From assembly GCA_017463985.1 (NCBI GenBank), contig JAFUEH010000016.1:62001-126000 (forward strand): 64,000 nucleotides of DNA, in the 5' to 3' direction. This DNA is from Eubacterium sp. GTDB lineage: Bacteria > Bacillota > Clostridia > Oscillospirales > Acutalibacteraceae. Below are positions 44,225 through 53,824 of this stretch, in pieces; within the stretch, counting starts at the first letter, position 1; each line of letters begins with the position of its first letter. The translations under genes and the position numbers were made by a program. The notes beneath the pieces are model-generated. The model saw only the letters and a list, made by a program, of their open reading frames with translations, was not told where the DNA came from and ran no database searches.

Positions 44225-45469
44225 ATGTCTGTAACAACCTTAGGCCGTAAGGCAAAAAATACACAAACCTTTTTGTCTCGCGTAACGACGGAGGACAAAA
44301 ATAAAGCGCTTTTAGCGATTGCGGATGCGCTGGAGGCGCATCAAGCGGAGATCATTGCGGCGAATCAGAAGGACCTTGAAAACGGTGCTGCTGCCGGCCT
44401 GAATAAAGGCCTGCTCGACAGACTGCTGCTCTCCGACGCACGTATCGCCGGCATTGCCGAGGGCGTGCGTCAGGTGGCAGCGTTGCCGGATGCTTGCGGA
44501 AAAACGGTGTATGAGCACCGTAAGACGAACGGCTTATATATCAAAAAAATCACCGTGCCGCTCGGCGTGATCGGTATCATTTATGAGGCACGTCCGAATG
44601 TAACGGCTGACGCGGCGGCGCTCTGCTTAAAGAGCGGTAACGCGGTGATCCTGCGCGGCGGCAAGGAAGCGATCCATTCCAATTTGGCGATCTGCAATAT
44701 CATGCGCAGCGCTGTGGCTTCCGTAGGCTTTCCGGAGGATGTGATCCAGCTGGTGGAGGATACGTCAAGAGCCTCTGCAAACGAGCTCATGACGATGACA
44801 GAATATCTGGACTGCCTGATTCCGCGCGGCGGCAAGGGACTGATTCAGTCCGTGGTGCAAAACGCTACCGTGCCGGTGATTGAAACCGGCTCTGGCAACT
44901 GCCATATCTATGTGGATGAAACCGCAGATATCGCCATGGCAGCAGACATTATATATAATGCAAAAACCCAGCGGATCAGCGTGTGTAATGCGTGCGAAAG
45001 CTTGGTGATTCATAGCGGTATTATCCGTCAGGCTTTACCGGCGTTCAAAGCGCGTTTGGATGAAAAAGCAGTGGAAATACGCGGCGACGTACGCGCGCAA
45101 GCAGCTTGTGAGGGTATTCTGCCGGCTACGGAAGACGATTTTTATACCGAATACCTTGACTATATTATCAGCGTAAAAACCGTGGACAGTGTGGACGAGG
45201 CGATCGCACATATTAATGAGCATTCCACGCATCACAGCGAGTCGATCATTACGCAGCAGCAGGCGAATGCGGAGCTGTTTATGCAGTGCATTGATTCCTC
45301 CTCGGTCTATGTCAACGCCTCAACGCGCTTTACCGACGGCGGCGAATTCGGCCTTGGCGCAGAGATCGGTATCTCTACGCAAAAGCTGCACGCCAGAGGA
45401 CCGATGGGGCTGGAGGGCCTCACCTCAACAAAATATTTGATTTACGGAAACGGACAGGTCAGAGAATGA
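44225..45469 (+). CDS. proA: Glutamate-5-semialdehyde dehydrogenase
   Basis: ProA reduces glutamyl phosphate to the semialdehyde with NADPH. The 414-residue aldehyde-dehydrogenase-fold protein has PLGVIGIIYEARPNVT, the catalytic cysteine block QRISVCNACESL, HSESIITQQQANAE and STRFTDGGEFGLGAEIGIST. The ATG at 44225 is eight bases from GGAG; an in-frame GTG at 44216 is less likely. Its stop overlaps the next gene by four bases. proC is not in the window. Confidence 0.96.
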   Translation: MSVTTLGRKAKNTQTFLSRVTTEDKNKALLAIADALEAHQAEIIAANQKDLENGAAAGLNKGLLDRLLLSDARIAGIAEGVRQVAALPDACGKTVYEHRKTNGLYIKKITVPLGVIGIIYEARPNVTADAAALCLKSGNAVILRGGKEAIHSNLAICNIMRSAVASVGFPEDVIQLVEDTSRASANELMTMTEYLDCLIPRGGKGLIQSVVQNATVPVIETGSGNCHIYVDETADIAMAADIIYNAKTQRISVCNACESLVIHSGIIRQALPAFKARLDEKAVEIRGDVRAQAACEGILPATEDDFYTEYLDYIISVKTVDSVDEAIAHINEHSTHHSESIITQQQANAELFMQCIDSSSVYVNASTRFTDGGEFGLGAEIGISTQKLHARGPMGLEGLTSTKYLIYGNGQVRE

Positions 45470-46734
45470 ACGAAAAAGATTTAAAGCCCCGTACCGGAGA
45501 CGGGGACAGAAAAAAACGGAAAAGAAAAAAACAACGCAAGACCGGCGCAAAGCGGCTGCTGATCGTGCTGGGTACACTGATTATCTTGGCGGCGGCGCTG
45601 CTGATTTCTGCTAAAATTGCTTGGCCCGATGTGGATCTGCTGTTCTTTTTGCCTGAAACGGCACATCAGCTGGTACACGAGGAGCTGTTGAGCAATACGA
45701 CGACCACTACAACGGAGCCGGTGATCGAAACAACGACGCTGCCGACTACGACGAAGCCGGCAGGCCATTATGCGCCGATTGAGGAATTTGCCTTTGAACA
45801 AAGCAAAAAGGGCAATCTGATGGGCAACCTGCTGCAGGGCGGCAAGGCGTGGCATGATAACGATTATATCTACCATATCGTAGACTGTGACGGCATCTAT
45901 CGCTTTTATCCCGGATCAGAAACCTTTTACCGTCTCTACGCGTCTCCGGATTATTTGGCAAACCTGAATGTCGGTGAGGAGTACTTGTATTTTACTAACC
46001 AAACGGATAAAAAGCTGTATTCCGTCAAAAAGAAGGATGGCAAGGAGCTGACGCCGTTGGCGGATAACGTGAAAACGGCTTACCTATACGACGGCATTAT
46101 CTATTATATAACCTATTCCAATTTGGTATGCCGGCTGGATACGGCTGACGGTTCTTCCGTTACCCTTTACAGCTCCTCGAGCGATGAGGTGAGACTGGTC
46201 GGTATTTCGCTGACGCGCGTCTATTTCACCGCGACGGATTCCTTTGGCACCTGCCGTTTTTGGACGGTGGACAACGAGGGAGAGGAAAAGCCCGTGATGT
46301 TCCGAGAGGTCGCGAACCAAAAGGAGCTGGTGGCGCCGGTGCTGGAGGACGGCTTCCTCTATTACTATACGCCTAACGGGGACGGCAGCTTTGACCTGCA
46401 ACGTCAGAAATTCGGCAGCGAAAATACCGTGACCCTGGTGGAAGGCGCGGCGGTTGCTAGCTACGCGATCGTTGATTTGAACAGTCTGTTTTATGCACAT
46501 CGGGACGGCGATACCTTCATCGCCAAGGAATTAAATATGAACACCGGTGAGAAGGTCGTCCGGCTGAAGGCCAACCAAGTAACGGATGATAATGAGCTGA
46601 TGTACCAGCATGGCGGCAGCTATGATTTTATTATCGGCTACCGTAATCCGAAATCGTGGATTTATTACGGCTCCTGCTCACAGACAAGTTCTAATTTGAT
46701 TATGTACTTTTCTGATGGCAAGTGGGCATATTAA
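45466..46734 (+). CDS. DUF5050-like single-pass membrane protein
   Basis: A 422-residue protein with a very basic cytoplasmic tail (RKKRKRKKQRKTGAKR), one membrane helix (about residues 30-50) and a Thr-rich linker (TTTTTTEP, TTTLPTTTKP). A large extracytoplasmic domain of about 320 residues has repeated strand pairs such as NDYIYHIVDCDGIYRFYPGS and GEEYLYFTNQTDKKLYSVKK. This fits a DUF5050/beta-propeller-like fold. Function is unknown. It overlaps proA by four bases (ATGA), so it is translated with the proline genes despite no obvious link. Confidence 0.75.
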   Translation: MNEKDLKPRTGDGDRKKRKRKKQRKTGAKRLLIVLGTLIILAAALLISAKIAWPDVDLLFFLPETAHQLVHEELLSNTTTTTTEPVIETTTLPTTTKPAGHYAPIEEFAFEQSKKGNLMGNLLQGGKAWHDNDYIYHIVDCDGIYRFYPGSETFYRLYASPDYLANLNVGEEYLYFTNQTDKKLYSVKKKDGKELTPLADNVKTAYLYDGIIYYITYSNLVCRLDTADGSSVTLYSSSSDEVRLVGISLTRVYFTATDSFGTCRFWTVDNEGEEKPVMFREVANQKELVAPVLEDGFLYYYTPNGDGSFDLQRQKFGSENTVTLVEGAAVASYAIVDLNSLFYAHRDGDTFIAKELNMNTGEKVVRLKANQVTDDNELMYQHGGSYDFIIGYRNPKSWIYYGSCSQTSSNLIMYFSDGKWAY

Positions 46735-46769
46735 TGAAAAAGAAAGTAAGCAACACAGAGGTTTCATGA

Positions 46770-48200
46770 ATGGATAAATATAAAAAACTGGCGGCGAATA
46801 CGCTACTGTTTACCGTTGCCACCTTTTCGTCAAAGCTGCTCAGCATTGTCTTAACACCGATCATTACCTATATTATGCCAACAGGCGATTACGGTGATGC
46901 AGACCTTGTTAAGAATACTGCGAATATTTTGATCCCGATCGTTTTTGTCCAGATCTCCAGCGGCGTATTGCGTTTTGCGCTGGATAATGAATCCGATAAG
47001 CGTGACGTCTTTTCTGTCGGTATTCAGACGATGATGATGGGTTATGCCGTATTCCTTTTGTTTTGGTATCCGATCAGCTTGATCGAGTTTAACGGCTTCC
47101 ATCTCGGAGACTACATTATATTAATCTACGTGTTTGTGCTGACCTCCGGCGGCAGACATGTCTGCCAGCATTTTGTCAGAGGCAGCGGCAAGGTGAAAAT
47201 ATTTGCGATCGACGGGGTGCTGGCAACGGCGCTGACGCTGCTGTTTAACGTGCTGTTTTTGGCGGTATTTAAATGGGGCGTTTACGGTTATGTGCTCGCC
47301 GTGATCGCTGCCGATCTCTGCTCAATTGTGTTCTTCTTTGTCACCAATAAGCTGTGGCGCTTTGTTAAGCTGAAGGGGATCAATAAGACTACCAGACGGG
47401 ATATGCTGCGGTTTTCTATCCCTTTGATTCCTACACAGATTTTGTGGTGGGTGATCAATATGTCTGACCGCTATATGATCAGAGGCTTTATTGATGACAG
47501 CTTGACCGGCGTGTATACGCTGTCTTATCAGATCCCGAATTTTGTTGCCATGTTTGCAACGATCTTTATGGATGCTTGGCAGCTCTCCGCTGTCGATGAA
47601 TATGATAATGCAGAAACCTCTGCTTTCTTTACGAAGATTTTCAGGATTTTCTCCGGCGGCATCTTTGTGATTGCTTCGGCGCTGGTCCTGTTTGCGCAGC
47701 CGTTTACGTTTATTCTCGGTCGCGGCGAGGGCTATTTTGATGCCTGGCATTATTCAACGATTCTGATCATGGCGACGACGATTTCCTGCTTTGTTAACTT
47801 CCTCGGCTCTATCTATATGGCGGAGAAAAAGAGCGTGATGTCAATGGTCACGGCGCTGGCCGGTGCCGCCACCAACGTGGTGCTGAACCTGCTGATGATT
47901 CCGAAAATCGGCGCTTACGGCGCAGCGATCGCCACGGTTGCCGCTTTTGCCGTTGTCTTTATTTCCCGTGCGGTTAATACAAGAAAATATGTAAAGGTCG
48001 ATTTTAAACCGCCGCTGATGGTGCTCGAGTTCCTGCTGCTGATAGTGCAGTGCGTTATCATGCTGAAGCTGGAAAAGGGAACCGTTATGTATATCGTTGA
48101 GGCAGGGCTGTTCCTGTTGATGCTGGCGCTGAATTTCAAGCCGATCAAGGAGCTGCTGACACTGCTGCTCGGCAAGTTTTTGAAACGAAATAGATCGTAG
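46770..48200 (+). CDS. Polysaccharide flippase (Wzx/MOP family)
   Basis: A 476-residue membrane protein with 12-14 hydrophobic segments. The N-terminal KKLAANTLLFTVATFSSKLLS and central RFSIPLIPTQILWWVINMSD are typical of polysaccharide biosynthesis/export flippases, which move lipid-linked oligosaccharides across the membrane. The substrate is unknown and no glycosyltransferases are nearby. The start is 35 bases after the DUF5050-like gene, so it may be co-transcribed. Confidence 0.85.
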   Translation: MDKYKKLAANTLLFTVATFSSKLLSIVLTPIITYIMPTGDYGDADLVKNTANILIPIVFVQISSGVLRFALDNESDKRDVFSVGIQTMMMGYAVFLLFWYPISLIEFNGFHLGDYIILIYVFVLTSGGRHVCQHFVRGSGKVKIFAIDGVLATALTLLFNVLFLAVFKWGVYGYVLAVIAADLCSIVFFFVTNKLWRFVKLKGINKTTRRDMLRFSIPLIPTQILWWVINMSDRYMIRGFIDDSLTGVYTLSYQIPNFVAMFATIFMDAWQLSAVDEYDNAETSAFFTKIFRIFSGGIFVIASALVLFAQPFTFILGRGEGYFDAWHYSTILIMATTISCFVNFLGSIYMAEKKSVMSMVTALAGAATNVVLNLLMIPKIGAYGAAIATVAAFAVVFISRAVNTRKYVKVDFKPPLMVLEFLLLIVQCVIMLKLEKGTVMYIVEAGLFLLMLALNFKPIKELLTLLLGKFLKRNRS

Positions 48201-48213
48201 AATATATTAATAG

Positions 48214-48242
48214 TTGCAAAATCGAATATTTTAGTGTATAAT
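48214..48242 (+). promoter_or_regulatory. Promoter of glgP
   Basis: -35 TTGCAA (48214-48219), 17-base spacer, -10 TATAAT (48237-48242), followed by an AT-rich leader of about 48 bases and TTGGAGG. Confidence 0.75.
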
Positions 48243-48296
48243 AACCAAAAATATTTTAAATAATGAAAATTATGAATAAATTTTTGGAGGTTTTAT

Positions 48297-50744
48297 ATGA
48301 AAACTTCGCTGACAACAGCACAAGCAAAAAAATTGATTACCGATAAGCTTTCTCACTTCTTCGGCGTCAGCCCGGACGTGGCGACAGAGGAGCAGTTCTA
48401 TAAAGCGGTTGCGATGATCGTGCGCGACAGAATGTCCGCCATGAACAGCGACTTCAGAACGGTGGCAGAAGGTCAGGACTCCAAAGAAATCTACTACCTT
48501 TGTATGGAATTCCTGATGGGCCGCTCGCTGAAAAACAATTTGTACAATCTCGGCCTGACAACGGTGTTTGAAGAAGCGCTGGCTGCCATGGATATTAAGC
48601 TTGATCGTCTGTATGAGCAGGAACCGGACGCCGGCCTCGGCAACGGCGGTCTCGGCAGATTGGCGGCGTGTTATCTTGACGGCTTAGCGACTAACGGTTT
48701 CCAGTCCATGGGCTATTCTATCCGCTATGAGGCCGGTATTTTCAAGCAAAAGCTGGTGGACGGCTGGCAGACGGAGCTGCCTGACTTCTGGCTTCCCGGC
48801 GGCGATGTGTGGCTGGTTCCGCGTGAGGAGCGTGCCTGCGAGGTCCGCTTTGAGGGCTGGATCGAGGATAGCTGGGACGGTGAATATCATCATGTCAATC
48901 ACCGCGACGCCAACGCGGTGATCGCGATTCCGTATGATATGTATGTTTCCGGCAAAGGCAAGGGCGTGTCGCGTCTGCGCCTGTGGGCTTCCAAAAAGCC
49001 GGAGCTGGATATGGCGCTGTTTAACCAGGGCGCCTATATTAAAGCGATGGAACAGTCTGCTATGGCAGAGGCCATTTCCAAGATCCTGTATCCTGCCGAT
49101 AATTCACCGGAAGGCAAGTCTTTACGTCTGCGCCAGCAATATTTCTTAGTCTCTGCTTCGATTCAGGACATTATCCAGCGCCATCTTACAAAATACGGCA
49201 CACTGGATAACCTGCCTGAAAAGATTGCTATTCATATTAACGATACACATCCGACCATGGCGATTCCTGAGCTGATGCGGATCATGCTGGATGAATGCGG
49301 CTACGGTTGGGATGACGCGTGGAGCATTGTTACGCAAACCATTGCCTATACGAACCATACGGTTATGAAGGAAGCGCTGGAGTGCTGGAGCGAGGAACTG
49401 TATTCCCGTTTGCTGCCGCGTATTTATCAGATCACGAAAGAGATTGATAACCGCTTTAGAGCGTATGTGTGGTCGATGACGCACGATGCTGATAAAGTGG
49501 AGCGTATGGCGATCGTGTCCGGCGGCGTGGTACGCATGGCGAACCTTTGTGTAGCCGGCTCCCACAGTGTGAACGGCGTTTCGGCGTTGCATAGTGAAAT
49601 CCTTAAGGATACGGTTTTCAGCGATTTCTATTCTCTGACGCCGGAAAAATTCACGAATGTGACAAACGGTATTGCCTTCCGCCGGTGGATCTGTCAGGCA
49701 AATCCGGCGTTGACGGCTTATATCACCGAGCTGATCGGTGACAGCTTTATCACCAAGTCAGATGAGCTGTTGAAGCTGCGCGCTTATGCCGACGACGAGC
49801 AGGTGCTGACAAGGCTTGCTGCAATCAAGCATGATAACAAGGTGCGCTTTGCACAATATCTGAAAAAGAAAACCGGTGTAGCGCTTGATCCGGATTCCAT
49901 CTTTGATGTACAGGTCAAGCGTCTGCATGAATACAAGCGCCAGCAGTTAAATATCCTGAATATTATTACGGAATATCTGCTGCTTAAGGCCGATCCGAAT
50001 GCCGATTATTATCCGAAAACCTATATTTTTGCTTCAAAGGCAGCGCCCGGCTACTTCATGGCGAAAAAGCTGATCGAGCTGATCGACGCACTTTCCAAGG
50101 TCATTAATAATGACCCCGACGTTAACGGCAGGCTCAAGGTAGTATTCGTAGAGGATTATAATGTCTCGTTGGCTGAGCTGCTGATGCCGGCTGCGGATAT
50201 TTCCGAACAGATCTCGCTGGCCGGTACAGAGGCCTCCGGCACCGGTAATATGAAGCTGATGCTCAACGGCGCCGTAACGCTCGGTACAATGGACGGCGCG
50301 AATGTAGAGATTTACGACGCTGTCGGTGAGGAGAATATCGTGATTTTCGGTATGCGTACGCCGGAGGTTACCGAGCTGCAGCGTAAGGGCTATCACCCGC
50401 AGGAGTACCTTTATAATAACCGTGAGCTGAACGACGCAGTGGAATTCATTCGCCGCGGCGTAAACGGTAAGCGCTTTGATGAGGTAGTGTCCTCGCTGAC
50501 GAATGTTGACCCGTATATGGCGTTAGCTGATTTTGCCGACTATCATCAGGCGCAGCAGCGTATTTCTAAGGCTTATGCCGACAGGCTTGCCTTCACCAAG
50601 ATGAGCCTGATGAATATCAGCGGTGCCGGTGTGTTCAGCGCAGACCGTTCCATTATGGACTACGCGAACAATATTTGGCACACCAAGCCGGTTAACTTTG
50701 AAAAAGCACGCAATGAAAAAGTAAAAAGAAACACAAAGAAATAA
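48297..50744 (+). CDS. glgP: Glycogen/alpha-glucan phosphorylase
   Basis: The enzyme releases glucose 1-phosphate from glycogen or maltodextrin. The 815-residue protein has the GT35 features: LCMEFLMGRSLKNNLYNLG near residue 65, GLGNGGLGRLAACYLDG, NDTHPTMAIPELMR, VKRLHEYKRQQLN, and the PLP-lysine block EASGTGNMKLMLNGA followed by TLGTMDGANVEI. Length is typical of bacterial enzymes. With the two GH13 enzymes downstream it makes an intracellular alpha-glucan breakdown group. Confidence 0.97.
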   Translation: MKTSLTTAQAKKLITDKLSHFFGVSPDVATEEQFYKAVAMIVRDRMSAMNSDFRTVAEGQDSKEIYYLCMEFLMGRSLKNNLYNLGLTTVFEEALAAMDIKLDRLYEQEPDAGLGNGGLGRLAACYLDGLATNGFQSMGYSIRYEAGIFKQKLVDGWQTELPDFWLPGGDVWLVPREERACEVRFEGWIEDSWDGEYHHVNHRDANAVIAIPYDMYVSGKGKGVSRLRLWASKKPELDMALFNQGAYIKAMEQSAMAEAISKILYPADNSPEGKSLRLRQQYFLVSASIQDIIQRHLTKYGTLDNLPEKIAIHINDTHPTMAIPELMRIMLDECGYGWDDAWSIVTQTIAYTNHTVMKEALECWSEELYSRLLPRIYQITKEIDNRFRAYVWSMTHDADKVERMAIVSGGVVRMANLCVAGSHSVNGVSALHSEILKDTVFSDFYSLTPEKFTNVTNGIAFRRWICQANPALTAYITELIGDSFITKSDELLKLRAYADDEQVLTRLAAIKHDNKVRFAQYLKKKTGVALDPDSIFDVQVKRLHEYKRQQLNILNIITEYLLLKADPNADYYPKTYIFASKAAPGYFMAKKLIELIDALSKVINNDPDVNGRLKVVFVEDYNVSLAELLMPAADISEQISLAGTEASGTGNMKLMLNGAVTLGTMDGANVEIYDAVGEENIVIFGMRTPEVTELQRKGYHPQEYLYNNRELNDAVEFIRRGVNGKRFDEVVSSLTNVDPYMALADFADYHQAQQRISKAYADRLAFTKMSLMNISGAGVFSADRSIMDYANNIWHTKPVNFEKARNEKVKRNTKK

Positions 50745-50752
50745 AGTAAAAT

Positions 50753-50780
50753 AACGGGCGGTTCCTGATCGCCCGTTTGC
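50753..50780 (+). terminator. Terminator-like hairpin after glgP
   Basis: AACGGGCG pairs with CGCCCGTT (8 bp, 9-base loop). The following T-tract is short (TTTGCCTT), so it may only partly separate glgP from the GH13 gene that begins 15 bases later. Confidence 0.65.
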
Positions 50781-50794
50781 CTTCTGTGAACATA

Positions 50795-52651
50795 ATGACC
50801 GTATTCAATGCCCGTAAAACGGAATATAAGGACAAGATCCGCGCCATCGCCACGGATGAGGCAGTGCGGCTGCGGATCGTTGTACCGCGCAATATCAGCT
50901 GCTCCGCCGCTACTCTTTGTATCACCAAAGAGGGGGAGGAGACGGCCTGTTATGCTATGTTTTGGGCCGGTATGTGCGGAGAGGAGCACGAATACTGGGA
51001 GCTGCATTTTTCCGCTACTACCGCCGGCCTGTACTGGTATCATTTTGAGCTGGAAACACCGTGGGGAAAAAGCTTTGTGAAAAATACCGGCAGCGGTATC
51101 GGTGACTTCGCTTACGACGGTGCCGAGTTCCAGCAGACGGTGTATGATAAGGCGTTTACAACGCCCAATTGGCTGAAGGGCGGCTTGATTTACCAGATCT
51201 TTCCCGACCGCTTTTATAATAGCGGCACCGAAAAAACCGGCGTTCGCCCAACGCGCGTCATGCGCCCTTGGGGCGCGGAGCCGTATTGGTACGAGGAGCA
51301 GATGGGCGGCATCTGGAATAACGACTATTTCGGCGGCGACCTGAAGGGCATAGAGGAAAAGCTGTCGTACCTTGCCTCGCTTGGCGTGACCTGTCTGTAT
51401 CTGAATCCGATTTTTGAAGCGAATTCCAATCATCGCTACGATACGGCCGATTATGAAAAAGTTGACCCGCTGTTGGGAACGGAGGAGGACCTGCGTTCGC
51501 TGTGCGCCAAGGCCCGTGAGCACGGCGTTTCTGTGTTGCTGGATGGCGTGTTCAGTCATACCGGCTGTGACAGCAAATATTTTAATATGTACGGTAATTA
51601 TAAGGCTGTCGGCGCTTATAACAGCCCTGATAGTCCGTATTACAGTTGGTATAAATTTGAAGAATATCCTGATAAATATAAGTCGTGGTGGGGCATTAAG
51701 CTACTGCCGGAGTTGATAGAAGAAAACGAAGATTACAGAACGTATATCTGTGGCGAAAACGGTATTGTGCGCCGATGGCTGCGCTGCGGTGCGCGCGGCT
51801 GGCGGCTGGATGTGGCCGACGAGCTGCCCGATGTTTTTTTGGACGATTTGCGCAGGGCTGTCAAGACGGAGAAACCGGACGCACTAATCCTTGGTGAGGT
51901 TTGGGAAAACGCCAGTACGAAGTTTTCTTATGGCGCACGTCGGCGGTATCTGCTGGGTGAACAGTTGGATTCCGTGATGAATTATCCGTTTGCTGACGCG
52001 GTGCTGAACTTTGTGAAATTCCATCATGCAGAGGGCTTTTTTGACGCGATACTGTCAGTGACAGAGACGTATCCGCCACAGGTGACGAATGTGCTGATGA
52101 ACCATATCGGCACGCATGATACTGAGCGTGCAATCACACGTCTTGCCGGTGAAGATCCTGAAGGACATGGCCGCGCCTGGCAGCATGAACGCAATACGCT
52201 CAGCGACCGTGACTATCGCAGAGGCGTGAGGCTGCTGCGCTTGGCGTCATTGCTGCAATATACGCTCCCCGGCGTACCGTCGCTTTATTATGGCGATGAG
52301 CGCGGTATGCAGGGAATGAAGGATCCGTTCAACCGTGCTTGTATGGATTGGACGAATCCTGATGAGGAGCTGCTGCACTGGTATAAGCGCCTTGGCGAGA
52401 TCCGTAAAGGTTGTCCGGCTTTTAAGGACGGCGAACTGATTCCGCTGTATGCACAAAACGGTACGGTCGTTTACACGCGCACGGCAGCACATAGCGAGGT
52501 GCTGGTGGCGGTGAATGCCGGCGACGAGGTGACAGATATCAGCCTTCCTGACGCGTGGAATGCCTGCTATACGCTGCTGGGTGAAGCGCCGGTCTACGGC
52601 ACGCTCCGTCTTGAGCCGCTGACCTACGCCTTACTGACAAGAGAACGATAA
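50795..52651 (+). CDS. GH13 alpha-glycosidase (neopullulanase/maltogenic amylase type)
   Basis: A 618-residue cytoplasmic enzyme with an N-terminal Ig-like domain (about 1-115) before the TIM barrel, as in neopullulanase and cyclomaltodextrinase. Catalytic motifs: LLDGVFSHTG (region I), GWRLDVADEL with the Asp nucleophile, LGEVWEN with the Glu acid and NHIGTHDTER (transition-state Asp). It would trim maltodextrins or branched dextrins for GlgP. No good ribosome binding site precedes the ATG at 50795; upstream TTG (50777) and GTG (50786) codons are in frame. Translation may depend on glgP. Confidence 0.88.
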   Translation: MTVFNARKTEYKDKIRAIATDEAVRLRIVVPRNISCSAATLCITKEGEETACYAMFWAGMCGEEHEYWELHFSATTAGLYWYHFELETPWGKSFVKNTGSGIGDFAYDGAEFQQTVYDKAFTTPNWLKGGLIYQIFPDRFYNSGTEKTGVRPTRVMRPWGAEPYWYEEQMGGIWNNDYFGGDLKGIEEKLSYLASLGVTCLYLNPIFEANSNHRYDTADYEKVDPLLGTEEDLRSLCAKAREHGVSVLLDGVFSHTGCDSKYFNMYGNYKAVGAYNSPDSPYYSWYKFEEYPDKYKSWWGIKLLPELIEENEDYRTYICGENGIVRRWLRCGARGWRLDVADELPDVFLDDLRRAVKTEKPDALILGEVWENASTKFSYGARRRYLLGEQLDSVMNYPFADAVLNFVKFHHAEGFFDAILSVTETYPPQVTNVLMNHIGTHDTERAITRLAGEDPEGHGRAWQHERNTLSDRDYRRGVRLLRLASLLQYTLPGVPSLYYGDERGMQGMKDPFNRACMDWTNPDEELLHWYKRLGEIRKGCPAFKDGELIPLYAQNGTVVYTRTAAHSEVLVAVNAGDEVTDISLPDAWNACYTLLGEAPVYGTLRLEPLTYALLTRER

Positions 52652-52656
52652 AAGAT

Positions 52657-52690
52657 AACAGCTGCACGCCGATGGCGGGCAGCTGTTTTT
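52657..52690. terminator. Bidirectional terminator, left copy
   Basis: AACAGCTGC and GCAGCTGTT arms with an inner CACGCC/GGCGGG pairing (one mismatch), followed by TTTTT on the plus strand and ATCTTTT on the minus strand. It ends the GH13 gene and probably also the minus-strand gene at 52722-53717. Confidence 0.88.
52659..52687 (+). repeat. Left direct repeat flanking the recombinase-like gene
   Basis: This 29-base sequence matches 53794-53822 at 25 of 29 positions and in the same orientation. Both copies are hairpin-forming. Confidence 0.8.
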
Positions 52691-52721
52691 AGGCTCAGTT
52701 TCTCTATGTCTTAATGTCAAA

Positions 52722-53717
52722 TCAGATGTATAACATAAAATGCCTTTTTAAATACATGACATTGTTGATGTTTAAATTGTATTCTTCAGCAAACGAGAGT
52801 AAGATGTTATTGTATTCTTTCACATTGTTAGAGTAGATGATCTTTCTGCCTAAATCTTTGCCGTATTTCTCAATGAATAAATCGAACAAACCAAGATAAA
52901 ATATTGTCCTGCTGGAAGCATCAATAGAATAAATGCTTCTGACCTCTTTTGCCAGCTTAGCGTTTAGCTTCCTGCCAAGATATTTTTCGTCATATTTGGA
53001 GGAATTACGATATTTGTCAGCATTTTTCGGTCGGACAATAAATTTAAAATAACTGTTATGCCAAGAAACATAGGCATATTCTCTGTTTTCGTTGTTGAAT
53101 ACAGATGTTCTTCTGTGAATTCTGTTCAGCAACTGAATAGTTCTTTCTGATAAATGAAGCGTTCTGCTATAAATCCTAACCTCTTTTGTGCTGAAATTAA
53201 TCATGTCTTGTTTTAAATTTACAATATCTTCAGCGCTTCTGAAGCCTTCATAGTACAACCTCATCATACACTCAAGATATTCTGCATTTTCTTGCGAATA
53301 CTGATGATAAAGCTTGGTAATCACTGCTTCGAACTGCTGCCACGAAAGCTTAGTATTGATGTCTGCAAGTTTTTCAATGACATTAGTCGACTTCAGTTCC
53401 GTACTGCGCCACGGATTCTGTCTTGAAACCGGATTGTATTGATCGATGTAATAATCAAAGATGCTTCTCATATAGGTGGAAACAGTGGAATATGTTGAGA
53501 TCTTCAGCGCAAAATTGTTATCGCCTCGTCGAGAATAGAAACGCAACAAAAGCTCAAATAGCTCATCAGTATTCATGTCGACTAATTGCTTGCCGATTTC
53601 ACGTTCATATTGATAAAGCTCCGGCCTTGCAATCATGCCCATAATCCTTTTTCTTGTGTTTTCATCATACCTGCTAAAGAATTCCTCCAACAGTTGCGCT
53701 GTATTGATAATAGCCAT
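52722..53717 (-). CDS. Degenerate tyrosine-recombinase-fold protein (MrpR-like?)
   Basis: A 331-residue, clearly AT-rich gene unlike its neighbours. The N-terminal helical part resembles a core-binding domain (KISTYSTVSTYMRSIFDYYI). The middle resembles a tyrosine recombinase catalytic start (MMRLYYEGFRSAEDIVNLKQ, with a box I-like Arg). A second Arg (SSRTIFYLGLFDLF) lacks the usual HxxR histidine; a possible Tyr is in VKEYNN. So it may be a catalytically weak integrase or a recombinase-fold DNA-binding repressor of the MrpR type. The ATG at 53717 follows CAGGAGATT with good spacing; a longer frame starts at 53792 without one. Confidence 0.6.
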   Translation of the reverse strand: MAIINTAQLLEEFFSRYDENTRKRIMGMIARPELYQYEREIGKQLVDMNTDELFELLLRFYSRRGDNNFALKISTYSTVSTYMRSIFDYYIDQYNPVSRQNPWRSTELKSTNVIEKLADINTKLSWQQFEAVITKLYHQYSQENAEYLECMMRLYYEGFRSAEDIVNLKQDMINFSTKEVRIYSRTLHLSERTIQLLNRIHRRTSVFNNENREYAYVSWHNSYFKFIVRPKNADKYRNSSKYDEKYLGRKLNAKLAKEVRSIYSIDASSRTIFYLGLFDLFIEKYGKDLGRKIIYSNNVKEYNNILLSFAEEYNLNINNVMYLKRHFMLYI

Positions 53718-53793
53718 AATAGGAATCTCCTGAGTTTTATAGTTGCCGATAATATTAATGATATTTTTGTGTTTCTTGATTAATGAATTCATT

Positions 53794-53822
53794 CAGCTGC
53801 ACGCCCTCGGCGTGCAGCTGTT
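53794..53822 (+). repeat. Right direct repeat / terminator-like hairpin copy
   Basis: A perfect 12-bp inverted repeat CAGCTGCACGCC-CTC-GGCGTGCAGCTG, then TTCTTT on the plus strand. No plus-strand gene leads into it. It matches the GH13 terminator at 52659-52687 (25 of 29 bases) and lies just upstream of the recombinase-like gene. Confidence 0.85.
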
Positions 53823-53824
53823 CT

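Noticed and set aside
50660-51559. Minus-strand open frame (299 codons)
   Set aside because: Antisense to the end of glgP and the GH13 gene; no initiation signal.
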